A stretch of 64,000 nucleotides of DNA, from NCBI GenBank assembly GCA_963575745.1, contig CAUYUJ010003589.1:1-64000 (forward strand), given 5' to 3'. Each line of letters opens with the position of its first letter. The first letter of the stretch is position 1. Shown here piece after piece: positions 49,151 to 60,022 of the stretch. This DNA comes from Prorocentrum cordatum. Its lineage: Eukaryota; Sar; Dinophyceae; Prorocentrales; Prorocentraceae. The notes under the pieces were generated by a model. The model was not told the DNA's origin, ran no database searches, and saw only the letters and a program-made list of their open reading frames with translations. Both the position numbers and the translations under genes were made by a program.

Positions 49151-49154
49151 TTCT

Positions 49155-49325
49155 GAAAACCGCCCTGGGCACTTTTTCCCCATTTTGCACTTTGGGCTTC
49201 TGAAAACGCTGAAAACAACGCTTCGTTGTTTAGGCGTGTTTTGCTGCGCGTTTCTAGCGTTTTCAGGCCCGTCGCTGTGGATCGGCACTTTTTCTACACA
49301 TCCAAAGTGGGGTTCTTGTTTTCTG
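49155..49325. repeat. Imperfect inverted repeat
   Basis: CTTCTGAAAACGCT near 49198 pairs with AGCGTTTTCAGG near 49256; the outer parts CCCCATTTTGCACTTTGGG and CCAAAGTGGGG also pair. Possibly a small element. Confidence 0.5.
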
Positions 49326-49349
49326 TGGACACCCCGCGCAGGAACACAC

Positions 49350-49504
49350 AGGAACACACTCACTCACCCACTCACTAACCCACTCACTAACCTACTCACA
49401 CACTCGCTCACTCACTCACTCACTCACTCACTCACTCATCACGCACCTACCCACCCACCCACCTACCTGCCCATTCACTCACCCACACTCTAATCATAAA
49501 TATT

Positions 49505-49574
<70 letters not shown>

Positions 49575-49605
49575 GCATCATCATCAGCATCAGCATCAGC
49601 ATCAG

Positions 49606-49661
<56 letters not shown>

Positions 49662-49689
49662 GCATCATCATCATCATCATCAGCATCAG

Positions 49690-49730
<41 letters not shown>

Positions 49731-49879
49731 GCATCATCATCATCATTTTCATCATCTTCATCTTCATCTTCATCTTCATCTTCATCCTCACTCACTCACT
49801 CACTCAATCACTCACTCGCTCACTCACGCACCTACCCACCCACCCACCTACCCGCCCATTCACTCACTCACACTCTAAT

Positions 49880-49935
<56 letters not shown>

Positions 49936-50143
49936 GTATCATCATCATCATCATCATCATCACTCACTCACTCACTCACTCACTCACTCACTCACTCACT
50001 CACTCACGCACCTACCCGCCCATTCACTCACTCACACTCTAATCATCATTATTATCATCGTCAGCAGCATCACCATGATGATGATGATGATCATCATCAT
50101 CATCATCATCATCATCATCGTCATCACTGTCATCCTCATCATT

Positions 50144-50203
<60 letters not shown>

Positions 50204-50275
50204 TTCACTCACTCACTCACTCACTCACTCACTCACTCACTCACTCACTCACTCACTCATTCACTGACCCACCCA
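49350..50275. repeat. Higher-order CACT/ATC repeat
   Basis: Three rounds of a CACT array, then a unique connector (CACGCACCTACCCACCCACC ... CATTCACTCACTCACACTCTAAT), then an ATC array. Connectors are at about 49440-49495, 49825-49880 and 50004-50045; ATC arrays at 49500-49790, 49882-49960 and 50045-50202; CACT arrays before each and at 50203-50265. Confidence 0.9.
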
Positions 50276-50280
50276 CTCAT

Positions 50281-51240
50281 CTCAGGCGGGAGCCTGGTCT
50301 GTGAGTGAACTGAAAGGAAGTCTCAGGCGAGAGCCCCTCCCTATGGGGCCCGCAGCTCATGTTTGTAATCCGAGCGGGTTATCGGGAACCTGTAACTGTC
50401 GTCACTGTTGGGCCCCATGAGGCCTGAATATGGAGGAAGTATCAGGCGGGAGCCTCGTCTGTGAGTGAATTGCGAAGAAGTCTCAGGCGGGAGCCCCCTC
50501 CCTATGGGGCCCGCAGCTCATGTTTGTAATCCGAGCGGGTTATCGGGAACCTGTAACTGTCGTCACTGTTGGCCCCCTGGGGCCGCGCCTGAATATGGAG
50601 GAAGGAAGTATCAGGCGGGAGCCTCGTCTGTGAGTGAATTGCGAAGAAGTCTCAGGCGGGAGCCCCCTCCCTGTGGGGCCCGCAGCTCATGTTTGCAATC
50701 CGAGCGGGTTACCGGGAGGGGTGCGAGGGCCCGCGCCGATCGGCAAAGCAGTGATTAAAAAAACGACCAGGCTCCCGATCGAGACTTCCTCTATATTCAG
50801 TTCTCAAGCCCGAAAATGACGATTATGACCCACTCTGCTTCGAACATGGAGGTGGGGGCCCCATAGGGACAGGACCCCGCTCGAGACTTCCTCGCGATTC
50901 ACTCATAGACGAGGCTCCCGCTCAAGAAATCCTACACAGTCAAGCCTGAGGAGCACAACAAAAAAACAACGCGTACAGGTTGTTTGAATGACCCGTCCTG
51001 GTTCGAACATGGAGGTGGGGACCCCACTGGGACAGGACCCCGCTCGAGACTTCCTCGCGATTCACTCAGACGAGGCTCCCGCTCAAGACGACTTCCAGAT
51101 TCAGGCGTGAGGATGCCAAACATGATGACAAATACAAGTTTTCTGATGATCCGCTCGGATTCGAACATGGAATTGGGGACCCTTCTCGCGATTCTCTCAC
51201 AGGCAAAGCTCACGCTCGAGACTCTCACGATACGAATGTG
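50281..51240. repeat. Inverted satellite, three units each way
   Basis: Plus-oriented units of about 160-170 bp start at 50281, 50441 and 50611 (ATCAGGCGGGAGCCTCGTCT, GTGAGTGAATTGCGAAGAAG). From about 50765 the same unit appears reversed, with CTCGAGACTTCCTCGCGATT then CACTCA and GAGGCTCCCGCTCAAG at about 50880, 51043 and (decayed) 51187. AATCCGAGCGGGTTATCGGG of the forward units has no clear partner in the reversed ones. Confidence 0.85.
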
Positions 51241-51329
51241 TATGTGAATGAGTGCGGAGTATGCGTGGATGCGGGAGTGTGCGATGATGACGTGATGGAT
51301 GATGATGGTGGTGATGGTAATGGCTGTGA

Positions 51330-51334
51330 ATAAA

Positions 51335-51430
<96 letters not shown>

Positions 51431-51435
51431 GTGGG
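51330..51435. repeat. GAT array
   Basis: Thirty-odd pure GAT triplets, followed by GTGTGTGTGTGAGTGCGTGT. Confidence 0.97.
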
Positions 51436-51439
51436 AGTG

Positions 51440-51970
51440 TGTGTGTGTGAGTGCGTGTGATTGGGAGCTCCGATGATGGTGATGATTATGGTGATGATAA
51501 TCCATGACAGATAATGTGATGGTGGTGGTGAGTGGTGATGGCCAGCGTGAAGGAGAACGGAGGAGAGGAGGGGAGGTGAGAACTGCACGGGGGTGTCCGG
51601 GGAAAAACCATAGGTGGTGCAAGACAATTCTTGCAAATGCCCGCCCGCGCGCATGTGCTGAAACCGTGCAGAAACCTAGATGAGTTTAGCAATCTCGACC
51701 AAAACCCACATCCTCATCTCACCAGGCGGCGCATTCGCGTTGATCCCGCATGCGCCCAATGTGCGAATATGTATCACATAATTCAATGCTTGCCAAACGC
51801 GCGCGCCGACACGAGCGCATCGAAACCCTTGCAACAGAAAATGCGGTGCGAAGCATTTCAAGGTGGATGTTTTCCAAACGCAAGCATAAACCCGATTGAC
51901 GCTCAACCAATAAAACCATCATCAACACCGAAACAAGTCCAGCACCGGCATATACACGAGGGCGCGCCGC
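51440..51970. other. Moderate-GC spacer, possible single-copy sequence
   Basis: 51610-51960 has no tandem structure. A plus frame (CAQCANMYHIIQCLPNARAD) and a minus frame (51676-51906, KCFAPHFLLQGFRCARVGAR) are both open and balanced; neither resembles a known family and neither begins with a clear ATG. Confidence 0.4.
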
Positions 51971-51974
51971 TGGA

Positions 51975-52175
51975 TGACCCGAAGGGGGGGTCCCCCCCCC
52001 CTTCCCCGATCCGTCGTCGGGCCCCCCCCCCTCCCCCCCTTTCCCGATCCGTCGTCGGGGACCCCCCCCCCTTCCCCTCTTTCCAGGTCCGTCGTCGGGG
52101 AAACCGCCCTCCCCCCTTTCAAAGGGGGGGGGGGTCCGAACCCCCCCCCCTCCCCCCTTTGGCCGCCAAATTCGA
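51975..52175. repeat. C-run/G-run array with GATCCGTCGTCGGG spacer
   Basis: Four C-rich blocks of 8-14 C separated by TTCCCCGATCCGTCGTCGGG or close variants, ending in a palindrome GGGGGGGGTCCGAACCCCCCCC at about 52127. Confidence 0.92.
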
Positions 52176-52229
52176 CCCCCTCCCCCCTCTCGCCACGGCG
52201 ACCCCGGTCTCCGGACCACGACCCCGACC

Positions 52230-52300
52230 ACCGCTAACACTAATCCTCACCCTTACCCTAACCCCCAACCCTAACCCCAAACCCAAACCCGAGCCCAAAA
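52230..52300. repeat. Degenerate telomere-like heptamers
   Basis: CCCTTACCCTAACCCCCAAC then CCTAACCCCAAACCCAAACC, related to CCCTAAA, the complement of the TTTAGGG telomere repeat of plants and dinoflagellates. Too short and impure for a functional telomere. Confidence 0.6.
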
Positions 52301-53755
52301 CAGAACTCCCGACTCATTACGCAGTACTCACTACCCACAATTCACGAATCGCTACTCACTACCCACTTCTCACTTCTCACTACTCACTACTCACTACTCA
52401 CTCTTCACTACCCGCGACTCACTACCCACTACCCACTACTCACTACTTCCTAGTCCCTCCTCACTACTCACTAGAAACTACTCACTAACCACTACCCACT
52501 ACTCAATACTCACTACTTTCTAAAGACAGCTCCAAGCAACTACTCACTAATCACAGCTCACTACCCACTACCCACTAACCACTATCCACTACTCATACTT
52601 CACTACTCACTACTCACTCCCCACAACTCACTACTCACTATCCACTACTCGCTACACCCTGTTCCCTACTCCCTACACAGTACTACTCACTACTCGCTAA
52701 TCCCGACGCGCTACTCGCTACCCGATACGCACTATTCACTACCCACTGCCCACCACTCACTACGCTCCCACGACTCACTATTCACTACTTCCTGCTCCCT
52801 ACTCACTACCCCCAACGCACTACTCACTACTCACTACCCAATACTCAGTACTCACTACTCACTAAACACTACTCACTGCCAACTACTCACTACTCACTAA
52901 GCACTACTCACTACCCACTACCCACTAACCACCACTTACTACCGAGCACTCACAGTTCACTACTCACTACGCACTGCCCACAACTCACTACTCACTATCT
53001 GCTATTCTCTACCCTACACGAAATATTCACTATCCACTACGCACTACTCGCTACTCACTACTCCCTACTCCATACTCGCTCATCCCTAGTCGCAAGTCGC
53101 TACTCACTACTCACTACTCAGTACTCACTACTCACGACTCACTACTCACGACTTTCTACTCGCAACTCCCTGCTGATTACCCACTACTCAGTACCCACTT
53201 TTCGCTTCTCACCACTCACTACTCACTACTGGCTACTCGCCACTTTCTACTCGCTACGCACTACTCCCTATTCACTTCTCAGTACTGACTCTTCACTACT
53301 CCCTCCTCACTACTCATTACTCAGAAGGCCCTACTCGCTACTCGCTACTCACTACTCCCTACTTGTTACTCCCTACTCGCTACTCGCTACTAGCTATTCA
53401 CCACTCACTACTCACTACTCTCTACTCACTGCGAAATATTGACTGCTCACCAGTCACTCCTCGCTAGTCGCTACTGTCTACTCCCTCTTCCCTACTCCCT
53501 GCGTGCTACTCACTATGCACTACCCTCTACACACTTCGCACTCCTCACTACTCACTACTCATAACTCCTTACTCTCTGCTTCCTTCCAACTACGCACTAC
53601 CCAATACTCACTACTCACTAATCTCTACGCGATACGCACTGCTACCACTACCCATTACCCACTACAAAACAACTCACTACTCACGAGTCACTGCGCACTA
53701 CTACTATCAAACACCCACTACTCACCAATCGCTACTCAAAACACTCTACCCCTTT
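52300..53755. repeat. Degenerate 7-bp satellite (ACTCACT)
   Basis: About 1.45 kb in which CTCACTA or a one- or two-base variant recurs every 7 bases (ACTACTCACTACTCACTACT at 52379), with common substitutions CCC, CGC and TTC and occasional phase slips. Confidence 0.93.
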
Positions 53756-53759
53756 CCAG

Positions 53760-53880
53760 CGCCAAGGTGGGGAGGGGGGGGGGTCCGGACCCCCCCCCCC
53801 TTCAAGGGGGGAGGGGGGTGGGTGGGTTCGAAAATCTCATCCCCATTTTGAAAGGGGGGAGGGGGGGGGCTCTGCGAGCA
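53760..53880. repeat. G-run/C-run palindromes
   Basis: GGGGGGGGTCCGGACCCCCCCC at about 53775, then TTCAAGGGGGGAGGGGGG, and a further G run after TTTTGAAAGG. It mirrors the block at 52.13 kb on the other side of the heptamer array. Confidence 0.92.
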
Positions 53881-54357
53881 CACTCCCCCTTTTGTGTGTT
53901 CAGGGCCATCCACTGGCGCGCTTTCCATATGCACATCATTGTCGTCAGTGTCGTCACCACCATCGGCGCAGTCATTGGCCCTGCTGTCGGCATCGCCATC
54001 ATCGTCACCACCATCGTTACTATCAGCATCGCTGCCGTCATTGCCGACGTCATCATGACACCGCGCGCGCCTGAGTTACCGTCCCGCATTGACGCGCCCG
54101 CGCGGCAGGGCGGCCTTTGGAACGCGCTGGGAAATTGACACCGGTAAGCGCCATCGTGCCCACATCGATTGTGCCAAATCATCTGGCCGCTCTATGCGCG
54201 AGACTGCGCGCGCTAGCGCAGCCGCAGAAACGCGCGAACCACTGCCAAGTAGTCACCGCAATCGCTGCCGCATGAAGTGCTAAGCAGGTTGCTGGTTGGA
54301 CGGTAGGATTATCGAGCGAGCAGTGGAGCTGACAACTGGTTCGTGAACATATGTTAA
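53881..54357. other. Spacer with CATCGTCACC triplets
   Basis: 53940-54060 holds degenerate GTC/ATC triplets (ATCATCGTCACCACCATCGT). 54060-54350 is unassigned and moderate in GC. Confidence 0.45.
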
Positions 54358-54405
54358 CTAGAACCACGCGCGCGCTTCGCGCGCGCTTAGGTTCTAGCTA
54401 GGATC
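54358..54405. repeat. Strong hairpin
   Basis: CTAGAACCACGCGCGCGCTT folds on CGCGCGCGCTTAGGTTCTAG, a stem of about 19 bp with a minimal loop. No T run follows, so it is not an obvious terminator. Confidence 0.85.
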
Positions 54406-54780
54406 GTCACCGTCGTCATCATGAACATCACCATCGCCATCATTCCCCCCGCCAGGGCTAATGTACATCGTTTCTGGATGCTTCTGGCCGGAATACGAAA
54501 GGAGTTTCTGTAGTTAGAGTCTCTGGGGGAAGTCGCGGGGCCCCTCAGGATACGTACGGATGCCTCTGATAATCCCCCAGCGTGCCCCACGAGATGGCCA
54601 GAGGGTGCCCGAACAGAACCCGAGGACGTCGACGACGGCGGCGATGAAGACGGCGGCGATCGCGGCGACGAAGGTAGCGGCGGTTGCCATGGGTTAGTAC
54701 CCAATCAGAGCTTGCCTCTGTAAGGGTCCTGGCGGATTAAAAGGTTCGATGAAGTTCGGCAAGATTCCGGCCCCATGCAG
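54406..54780. other. Unassigned spacer
   Basis: GTCATCATGAACATCACCAT triplets at the left; GGCGGCGATGAAGACGGCGG triplets near 54650. No gene. Confidence 0.4.
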
Positions 54781-54782
54781 GC

Positions 54783-54872
54783 GGGCCGGGTGCCCGGGTG
54801 CCCGGGTGCCCGGGTGCCTGGTGCCTGGGTGCCTGGGTGCCCGGTGCCCGGGTGCCGGGGTGCCTGGGGGTG
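54783..54872. repeat. 8-bp GGGTGCCC array
   Basis: GGGTGCCCGGGTGCCCGGGT with CTGG and TGG variants, about ten units. Confidence 0.92.
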
Positions 54873-55130
54873 CCCTATCGCCCTATAGCCCTGTAGCCCT
54901 ATTGCCCTATAGCCGTATAGCCCTATAGGACTATAGCCCAATAGCCCTATATCCATCTATAGCCCTCTGATCCTATAGCCCTGTAGCCCTATAGCCCCAT
55001 AGCTCTACAGCCCAACAACCCTATAGCCCAATGGCCGAATAGCCCACATAGCCCTATAGCCCTATGGCCCTAGCCATATAGCCCTATAGCCCTACAGCCC
55101 TATAGCCCTGTAGCCGCCCTGTAGCCCAAG
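54873..55130. repeat. 9-bp GCCCTATAG array
   Basis: About 27 units of GCCCTATAG with GTAG, ATTG and CATAG variants, ending AGCCGCCCTGTAGCCC. Immediately adjoins the 8-bp array. Confidence 0.93.
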
Positions 55131-55475
55131 TCGTTTTCATCCTGAGTCGTTTTCTGACGGTCCCGGGAACCTGCGAGGGGCCCCGGAGGCCGAAAATTAA
55201 CAAAAACCGCCGTCGTGATTTTTCCAAGACGTCGGAGGTCCAGGTCGTGCTTCCCGCCTCCCCAGACCTCCGACGTCGTAATTTTTGCGACCTCGGGCCC
55301 AGGAATCGATTGGGAAAACGCACATGGGAAGGCAAGAAATGATGGACCCATCATTTCGTACCTGTGCCTTGATCAGTGGGACGGGCTTCGCACCGCCGCA
55401 CATCACAAGACACGCTCGAGCGGATCCAGCCCGTGGCGACGTCGGGGACTGCAGAAGGTCGCATGGACACAGAAT
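55131..55475. other. Spacer with an inverted repeat around 55200-55320
   Basis: GATTTTTCCAAGACGTCGGA near 55217 pairs in part with TCCGACGTCGTAATTTTTGC near 55266; ATGATGGACCCATCAT is at 55340. No gene. Confidence 0.45.
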
Positions 55476-55625
55476 GTGAAAGGAAGAGAGAGAAAGAGAG
55501 AAAGAGAGGGAGAGAGAGACAGACAGACAGAGAGCGAAGGAGAGAGAGAGAGAGAGATGGAGAGAGAGAGAGAGAGAGAAACAAAAAAAAGATAGAGAGA
55601 GAGAGAGGTAGAGAGAGGAAATGGA
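55476..55625. repeat. GA microsatellite tract
   Basis: GAGAGAGA runs with ACAGACAGACAGA and AAACAAAAAAAAG interruptions. Confidence 0.95.
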
Positions 55626-55719
55626 GAGGAGGCGAGCTTGAGTCAACGAAAGTCGCAGGGAAGGGGGCAGGGGGAAGAAGGCCAGAGAGCGCTGAAGGAT
55701 ACAAATACTGGAACCCTCT

Positions 55720-56400
55720 TGGGATTTTTTGGGGGGCCTCGTCCGGCCGCTCGCTGGGAGTTTGACGTAGCTTCTCGGGAGCCTCTGAACCTGTCGGGGG
55801 CCTCCTGGAAGCAGGTTCGAAGCATTTTGGGGGCCGATTTGGGGCTTCTCGGGGCCTCCTTTGGGCCTCTTGGGGGTCTCCTGGGACCTCTTGAGGGGCC
55901 TCCTTGGGGCCTCCTGGCGGCCTCTTGGGGCGGAAGGCTCGAGCTTGCGGTTCGTGGTCCCCCTCTGGGCCCCCTCTTGGGCCCGTCTTGGGGCCCTCTT
56001 GGGCCATCTTGGGCGCCTCTTGGGCCGTCTTGGGGCCCTCTTGGGCTGTCCTGGGGCCCTCTTGGAAGCTTCTTGGGCCGTCTTGGGGCGGTCTTGGGCG
56101 CCTCTTGGGCCGTCCTGTAACGTCGGAAAGCCCAAAAGGCAACTTTGTGAAAAATGTACGTTTTACGAAGGGAATGGGCCAATTTTTGCGTCTAGGGGCC
56201 CTCTTGGGGCGCATGTTGGAGGCTTCTTGGGGCGTCTTGGGGGCGTCCTTGGACGTCTGGAGGCCATCTTCAGCATCTCGGAGCCCTCTTGGAGGCCTCT
56301 TGGAAGTTTCTTGGGCCGTCTTGGGCGCTCCTGGGGCCGTCTTGTCTGACCGGGGAGGCCTCCGGCAAGCCCCGACGAGCCTCCGGGCCCCCCGGAGCCC
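55720..56400 (-). repeat. Family L repeat, tract 5, opposite strand
   Basis: CTTGGGCCGTCTTGGGGCCC and TCTTGGGGGCC units, the complement of the other L tracts, with the cleanest rhythm at 55960-56110. The segment 56115-56185 (AACTTTGTGAAAAATGTACG) interrupts it. Confidence 0.88.
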
Positions 56401-56960
56401 ACATTTGTGGTCGAGGTCCCGGCCCCGGGCCCCTGGACCCGCTGCGCCGTTATATGTATATTGCATCACTTAGACTACACTGTGTGGCTTGCACCACATG
56501 GATTGCAAACCGCATGGTTCACCACATAGCCTACACCATATAGCGCATACCCCATTACCACAAACATGACACCACATAACTTACGCCGAATACCGCTTAC
56601 CACGTACATTTCCCTCTTTTGAAAGAACTTCTGCCCCGCCCCCCTGGATGTATCTGTCTGGCCTCGCGGATTACAATATGCGTATGATCCCGCACCACTC
56701 CGCACTTCCCATGCTGATATCTCCATGTTCCATCCTCAGAGGGCTCCCCACCCACCCAATGATCCTTCTAAAAAAAGAACTGCGTGCTCACTCGTACACA
56801 CTCGTTTATCAAATGTATCTGTTTCCGAACATCCTTGAGCAAAGCAACGGCAGAAAAGCCACACGTACGCGTCGTCGCGCGCGCGCATGCCAGAATCCTT
56901 CACAAACCGCTAGTTTCGTAAGGATTTCAAGATCGAGTGTCCCCAAAAATATCTAACAAT
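56401..56960. other. AT-richer spacer with CACATAGCCTACACCATA units
   Basis: 56470-56620 is a degenerate repeat of ACCACATA, GCTTGCACCACATGG and similar. The rest is unassigned, including a GCGCGCGC run at 56878. Confidence 0.45.
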
Positions 56961-56969
56961 AGCCTGGCG

Positions 56970-59020
56970 AATGACCCAACCATATGCAGGTGTGAAGAAC
57001 GCAGTTGTGATAATCGTCTTCGGTGGAGTACCCTATGGGACCACGAAGCGTGTGAAGGATGTGCTGAATGGGCGCGGTGGGCGCATGCGAACGCAGCCAT
57101 TGGGGCCGTCGGTGGAGTTCCTTATGCGGCCACGAAAGTGTGAAGTGTATGTCGAAAAAAAAGGTGGGGCGGACGCATGCGAACACCGCCACTGGGGCCT
57201 TCGGTAGCGCTCCCCATCGGGCCAGAAAACGTGTGAGTGGTGAGACGAAATGGGCGTGGCGGACGCATGCGAACAGCGTCACTAGGGCGTGCAAAGCCAG
57301 TCCCCATGGTGCCACGAAGCGTGTGAGTGGTGTTCCGAAATAATTTGGGTGGGCGCATGCGAACGCAGCCGACTTCGGTGAAGCTGCACATGGGTCCACG
57401 AAGCGTGTGACGGTTGTGCCAGCATTGGCGCGTTGGGCACGTGCGGACGCAGCCACTGGGGCCTGCGGTGGAGTTCCTTATGGGCCCACGAAACGTGTGA
57501 GTAGTGTCGAAAAGAGTGGGGCGGGCGCTTGCACACGCAGTCACTGGGGTTTCGGTGGAGCTCGGTATGCGGCCACGAAATGTGTGAGGGGTGCGTCGAA
57601 ATTGGTGCGGTGGGCGCATGCGAACGCAGCCAGAGGGGCCTGCGGTGGAGCTCCCTATGGGGCCACGAAGCATGTGAGGGGTGTGCCAACATGGGTGCGG
57701 TGGGCGCAGGCGAACGCAACCACTGGGGCCTTCGGTGGAGCTCCCTATGGGGCTACGAAATGTGTAAGGCGTGTGCCGGAATGGATGCGATGCCACTAAG
57801 GGCCTTCGGTGGAGTTTCCTATGGGGCCACGAAGCGTGTGAGGGGTGTGCCGAAATAAGTGCAGTGGGCGCATGCGAACGCAGCCACTGGGGCCTTCGGA
57901 GGAACTCCACAATCGGGCCGCGAAACGAGTGCGCAGTGTGCGAACATGGGTGCGGCGGGCGCAGGCGGACGCAGCCACTGGGGCCTTCGGTGGAGCTCCC
58001 TGTGGGGCCACGAAATGTGTAAGGCGTGTGCTGGAATGGATGCGATGAGCGCAGGCGAACGCAGTCACTGTGGTGTGGCCTTCGGTGGAGCTCCCTATAG
58101 GGCCACGAAGCGTGCAAGGGGTGTGCCGAAATAGGTGCGGTGGGCGCATGCGAACGCAGCCACTGGGGCCTTCGGTGGAGCTCCCTGAGGGCCCACGAAA
58201 CGTGTGAGGGTGTGCGGAAATAGGTGCGGTGGGCGCATGCGAACGCAGTACTGTGGCCTTCGGTGGAGTTCACTATGGGGCCACGCAACACGTGAGGGAT
58301 GTTCCCTAATGGATTGGTGGGCGCATGCGAATGCGTCGAAATGGGTGCGGCGGGCGCATGCGAGCGCAGCCATTAGTCACTGGAGCCTTCGGTGGAGCTC
58401 CCTGTGGGGCCAACGGAACGTGTGAGGGGTGTGCGGAAATAAGTGCAGTGGGCGCATGTGAATGCAACCACTATGAAGCCACGCAACACGTGAGGGGTGT
58501 TCCCAAATGGGCTGGGTGGGCGCATGCGAACGCAGCCAGCGAGGCCTTCGAAGGAGCTCCCTATAGGCCCACGAAGCGTGTGAGGGGTGTGCCGAAATAG
58601 GTGCAGTGGGCGCATGCAAACGCAATTACTGGGGCATTCGGTGGGGCTCCCGATGGGGCCACGAAACGTGTGAGGGGTGTGCCGAAATGGGTGCGGTGGG
58701 CGCATACGACCGCGCATACGACCGCAGCCGTGGTGGCCTTCGGTGGAGCTCCCTGTGGGGCCACGAAATGTGTAAGGCGTGTGCCGGAATGGATGCGGTG
58801 GGAGCATGGGAACGCAGGCACTGGGGCCTTCGGTGGAGTTCCCTATGGGGCCACGAAACGTATAAGGGGTGTGCCGAAATTGGTGCGGTGGGCGCATGCC
58901 GACGCAGCCACTGGGGCCTTCGGCGGAGCTCCCTTATCGGGCCACGAAACGCGTGAGGGGTGTACCGAAATAGATGCGGTGGGCGCATGCGAACGCAGCC
59001 ACTGGGGCCATCAGTTGAGC
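56970..59020. repeat. Satellite of about 90 bp, roughly 22 units
   Basis: The unit contains GGGCGCATGCGAACGCAGCC, ACTGGGGCCTTCGGTGGAGC, TCCCTATGGGGCCACGAA, GTGTGAGGGGTGTGCCGAAA in that order, then GGTGCGGT. Spacing is 87-93 bp. Since 90 is 30 codons, frames pass through many units in both strands (389 codons minus, with PHRELHRRPQWLRSHAP repeated). The related array at 63.46 kb is reversed. Confidence 0.95.
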
Positions 59021-59235
59021 GGGCAAAGATCTTATCGCCGTTTTCAATTCCTGGCATGACATCTGTCCTTTTCTGGAATATTTGCGAGTGGCATCATGTT
59101 TGGGTTTCGAACTCTCTGGACGGTCGTCTGCTAATGGGCCACGTCCTGCAATGAAAATTCATGTATGTAGGGATCCGTGAAGAGAAAACCTGGAAGGAGG
59201 GTTCATGGGTTATTGCGCCTTGAGTTTACACTGGT
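59021..59235. other. Unassigned spacer
   Basis: AT-richer, non-repetitive, no gene recognised. Confidence 0.4.
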
Positions 59236-59475
59236 CCCTCCTCCTCCTCCTCCTCCTCCTCCTCCTCCTCCTCCTCCTCCTCCTCCTTCCCCTCATCCTT
59301 CCTCATCCTTCCTCATGCCTCCCCCGTCCTCCATCCTCCCTCGTCCCTTCTCCCTCCTCCGCTCCTCTCTCCCCCCCCCTCCCCCGCCCTCCATCCTCCC
59401 TCGTCCCTTCTCCCTCCTTCCCTCCTCCCTCCTCCCTCCTCCTCGACCCTCCACCCGCGACCCTCCTCCGCCACC
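59236..59475. repeat. TCC array with duplicated CCTCCATCCTCCCTCG segment
   Basis: A pure TCC run at 59236-59287. CCTCCATCCTCCCTCGTCCC with TTCTCCCTCC occurs at 59329 and 59388. Confidence 0.9.
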
Positions 59476-59668
59476 CGCCGCCGCCCACCCCCCTCCGCCC
59501 CCGGAGGCGGCGGGCGCGCGCGCCACGCCGCACACGAAGTGGCAGGGGCACAGCACCATCGTGCACTCCGAGCGCCTGGGGCCCCCCCACGGCGCGGGCG
59601 CGCGCCCGGGGCGCGCGCGAGGTCCGGGCGGGTCGGGAGCGGACCAGGGCTGGACCTGGAGTCGGGAC
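59476..59668. other. GC-rich island between a TCC array and a MITE
   Basis: A plus frame reads TPHTKWQGHSTIVHSERLGP and ends at TGA 59669; the minus frame (SECTMVLCPCHFVCGVARAP) is also open. Undecided. Confidence 0.3.
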
Positions 59669-59673
59669 TGATT

Positions 59674-59877
59674 TAAGGGGAGAACAAGCAATGACGTAAA
59701 CAGAAAAACTCGGAGGTCCGCGCGGATTTCTCGGATCGGCGCTGGACTCTCCCCTCCCAGGCGCGCGGAGCGCGCCAGGGGCGGCGCCGGAGGCGCCGCC
59801 TGGGGGCCCCAGCGCCGATCCGAGAAATCCGCGCGGACCTCCGAGTTTTTATGTTTACGTCACTTTTTGTGCCCCTA
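59674..59877. mobile_element. Family B foldback MITE, copy 5
   Basis: 204 bp, TAAGGGGAGAACAAGCAATG to CACTTTTTGTGCCCCTA. Perfect 5-bp duplication TGATT (59669-59673, 59878-59882). The arms include AAACTCGGAGGTCCGCGCGG and GGATCGGCGCTGG with inverted partners. Confidence 0.93.
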
Positions 59878-59957
59878 TGATTGGACAGGACACGCGAGAG
59901 GACACAAGACCCTTCCGAGGGCCACATTGCCACACGAATGTGAGAAGACGTGGGTCG

Positions 59958-60022
59958 CGGAGCTCAGGACACAAGGGTACCCTTGATTTGGCAGGGTCGA
60001 CCTATTAATCTGGGCCGACTGT
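59958..60022. mobile_element. Family O right-end fragment
   Basis: CACAAGGGTACCCTTGATTT then GGGCCGACTGTAAAC resembles the right half of O2 and O3 (CAAGGG..., GACTG then TA). The left end is absent. Confidence 0.4.

Noticed and set aside
47405-49218. 512-codon plus frame and 389-codon minus frame
   Set aside because: Both cross triplet arrays and tandem duplications and overlap each other; neither resembles a protein family.
50281-51240. CRISPR-like or integron-like array
   Set aside because: Units are homogeneous over their full length with no unique spacers, and half are inverted.
52230-52300. Functional telomere
   Set aside because: Only a few impure heptamers, internal to the window and followed by other repeats.
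57122-58291. 389-codon minus-strand frame as a repeat protein gene
   Set aside because: It is the direct reading of the 90-bp satellite; the same DNA is open on the plus strand too. Kept as an observation, not as a gene.
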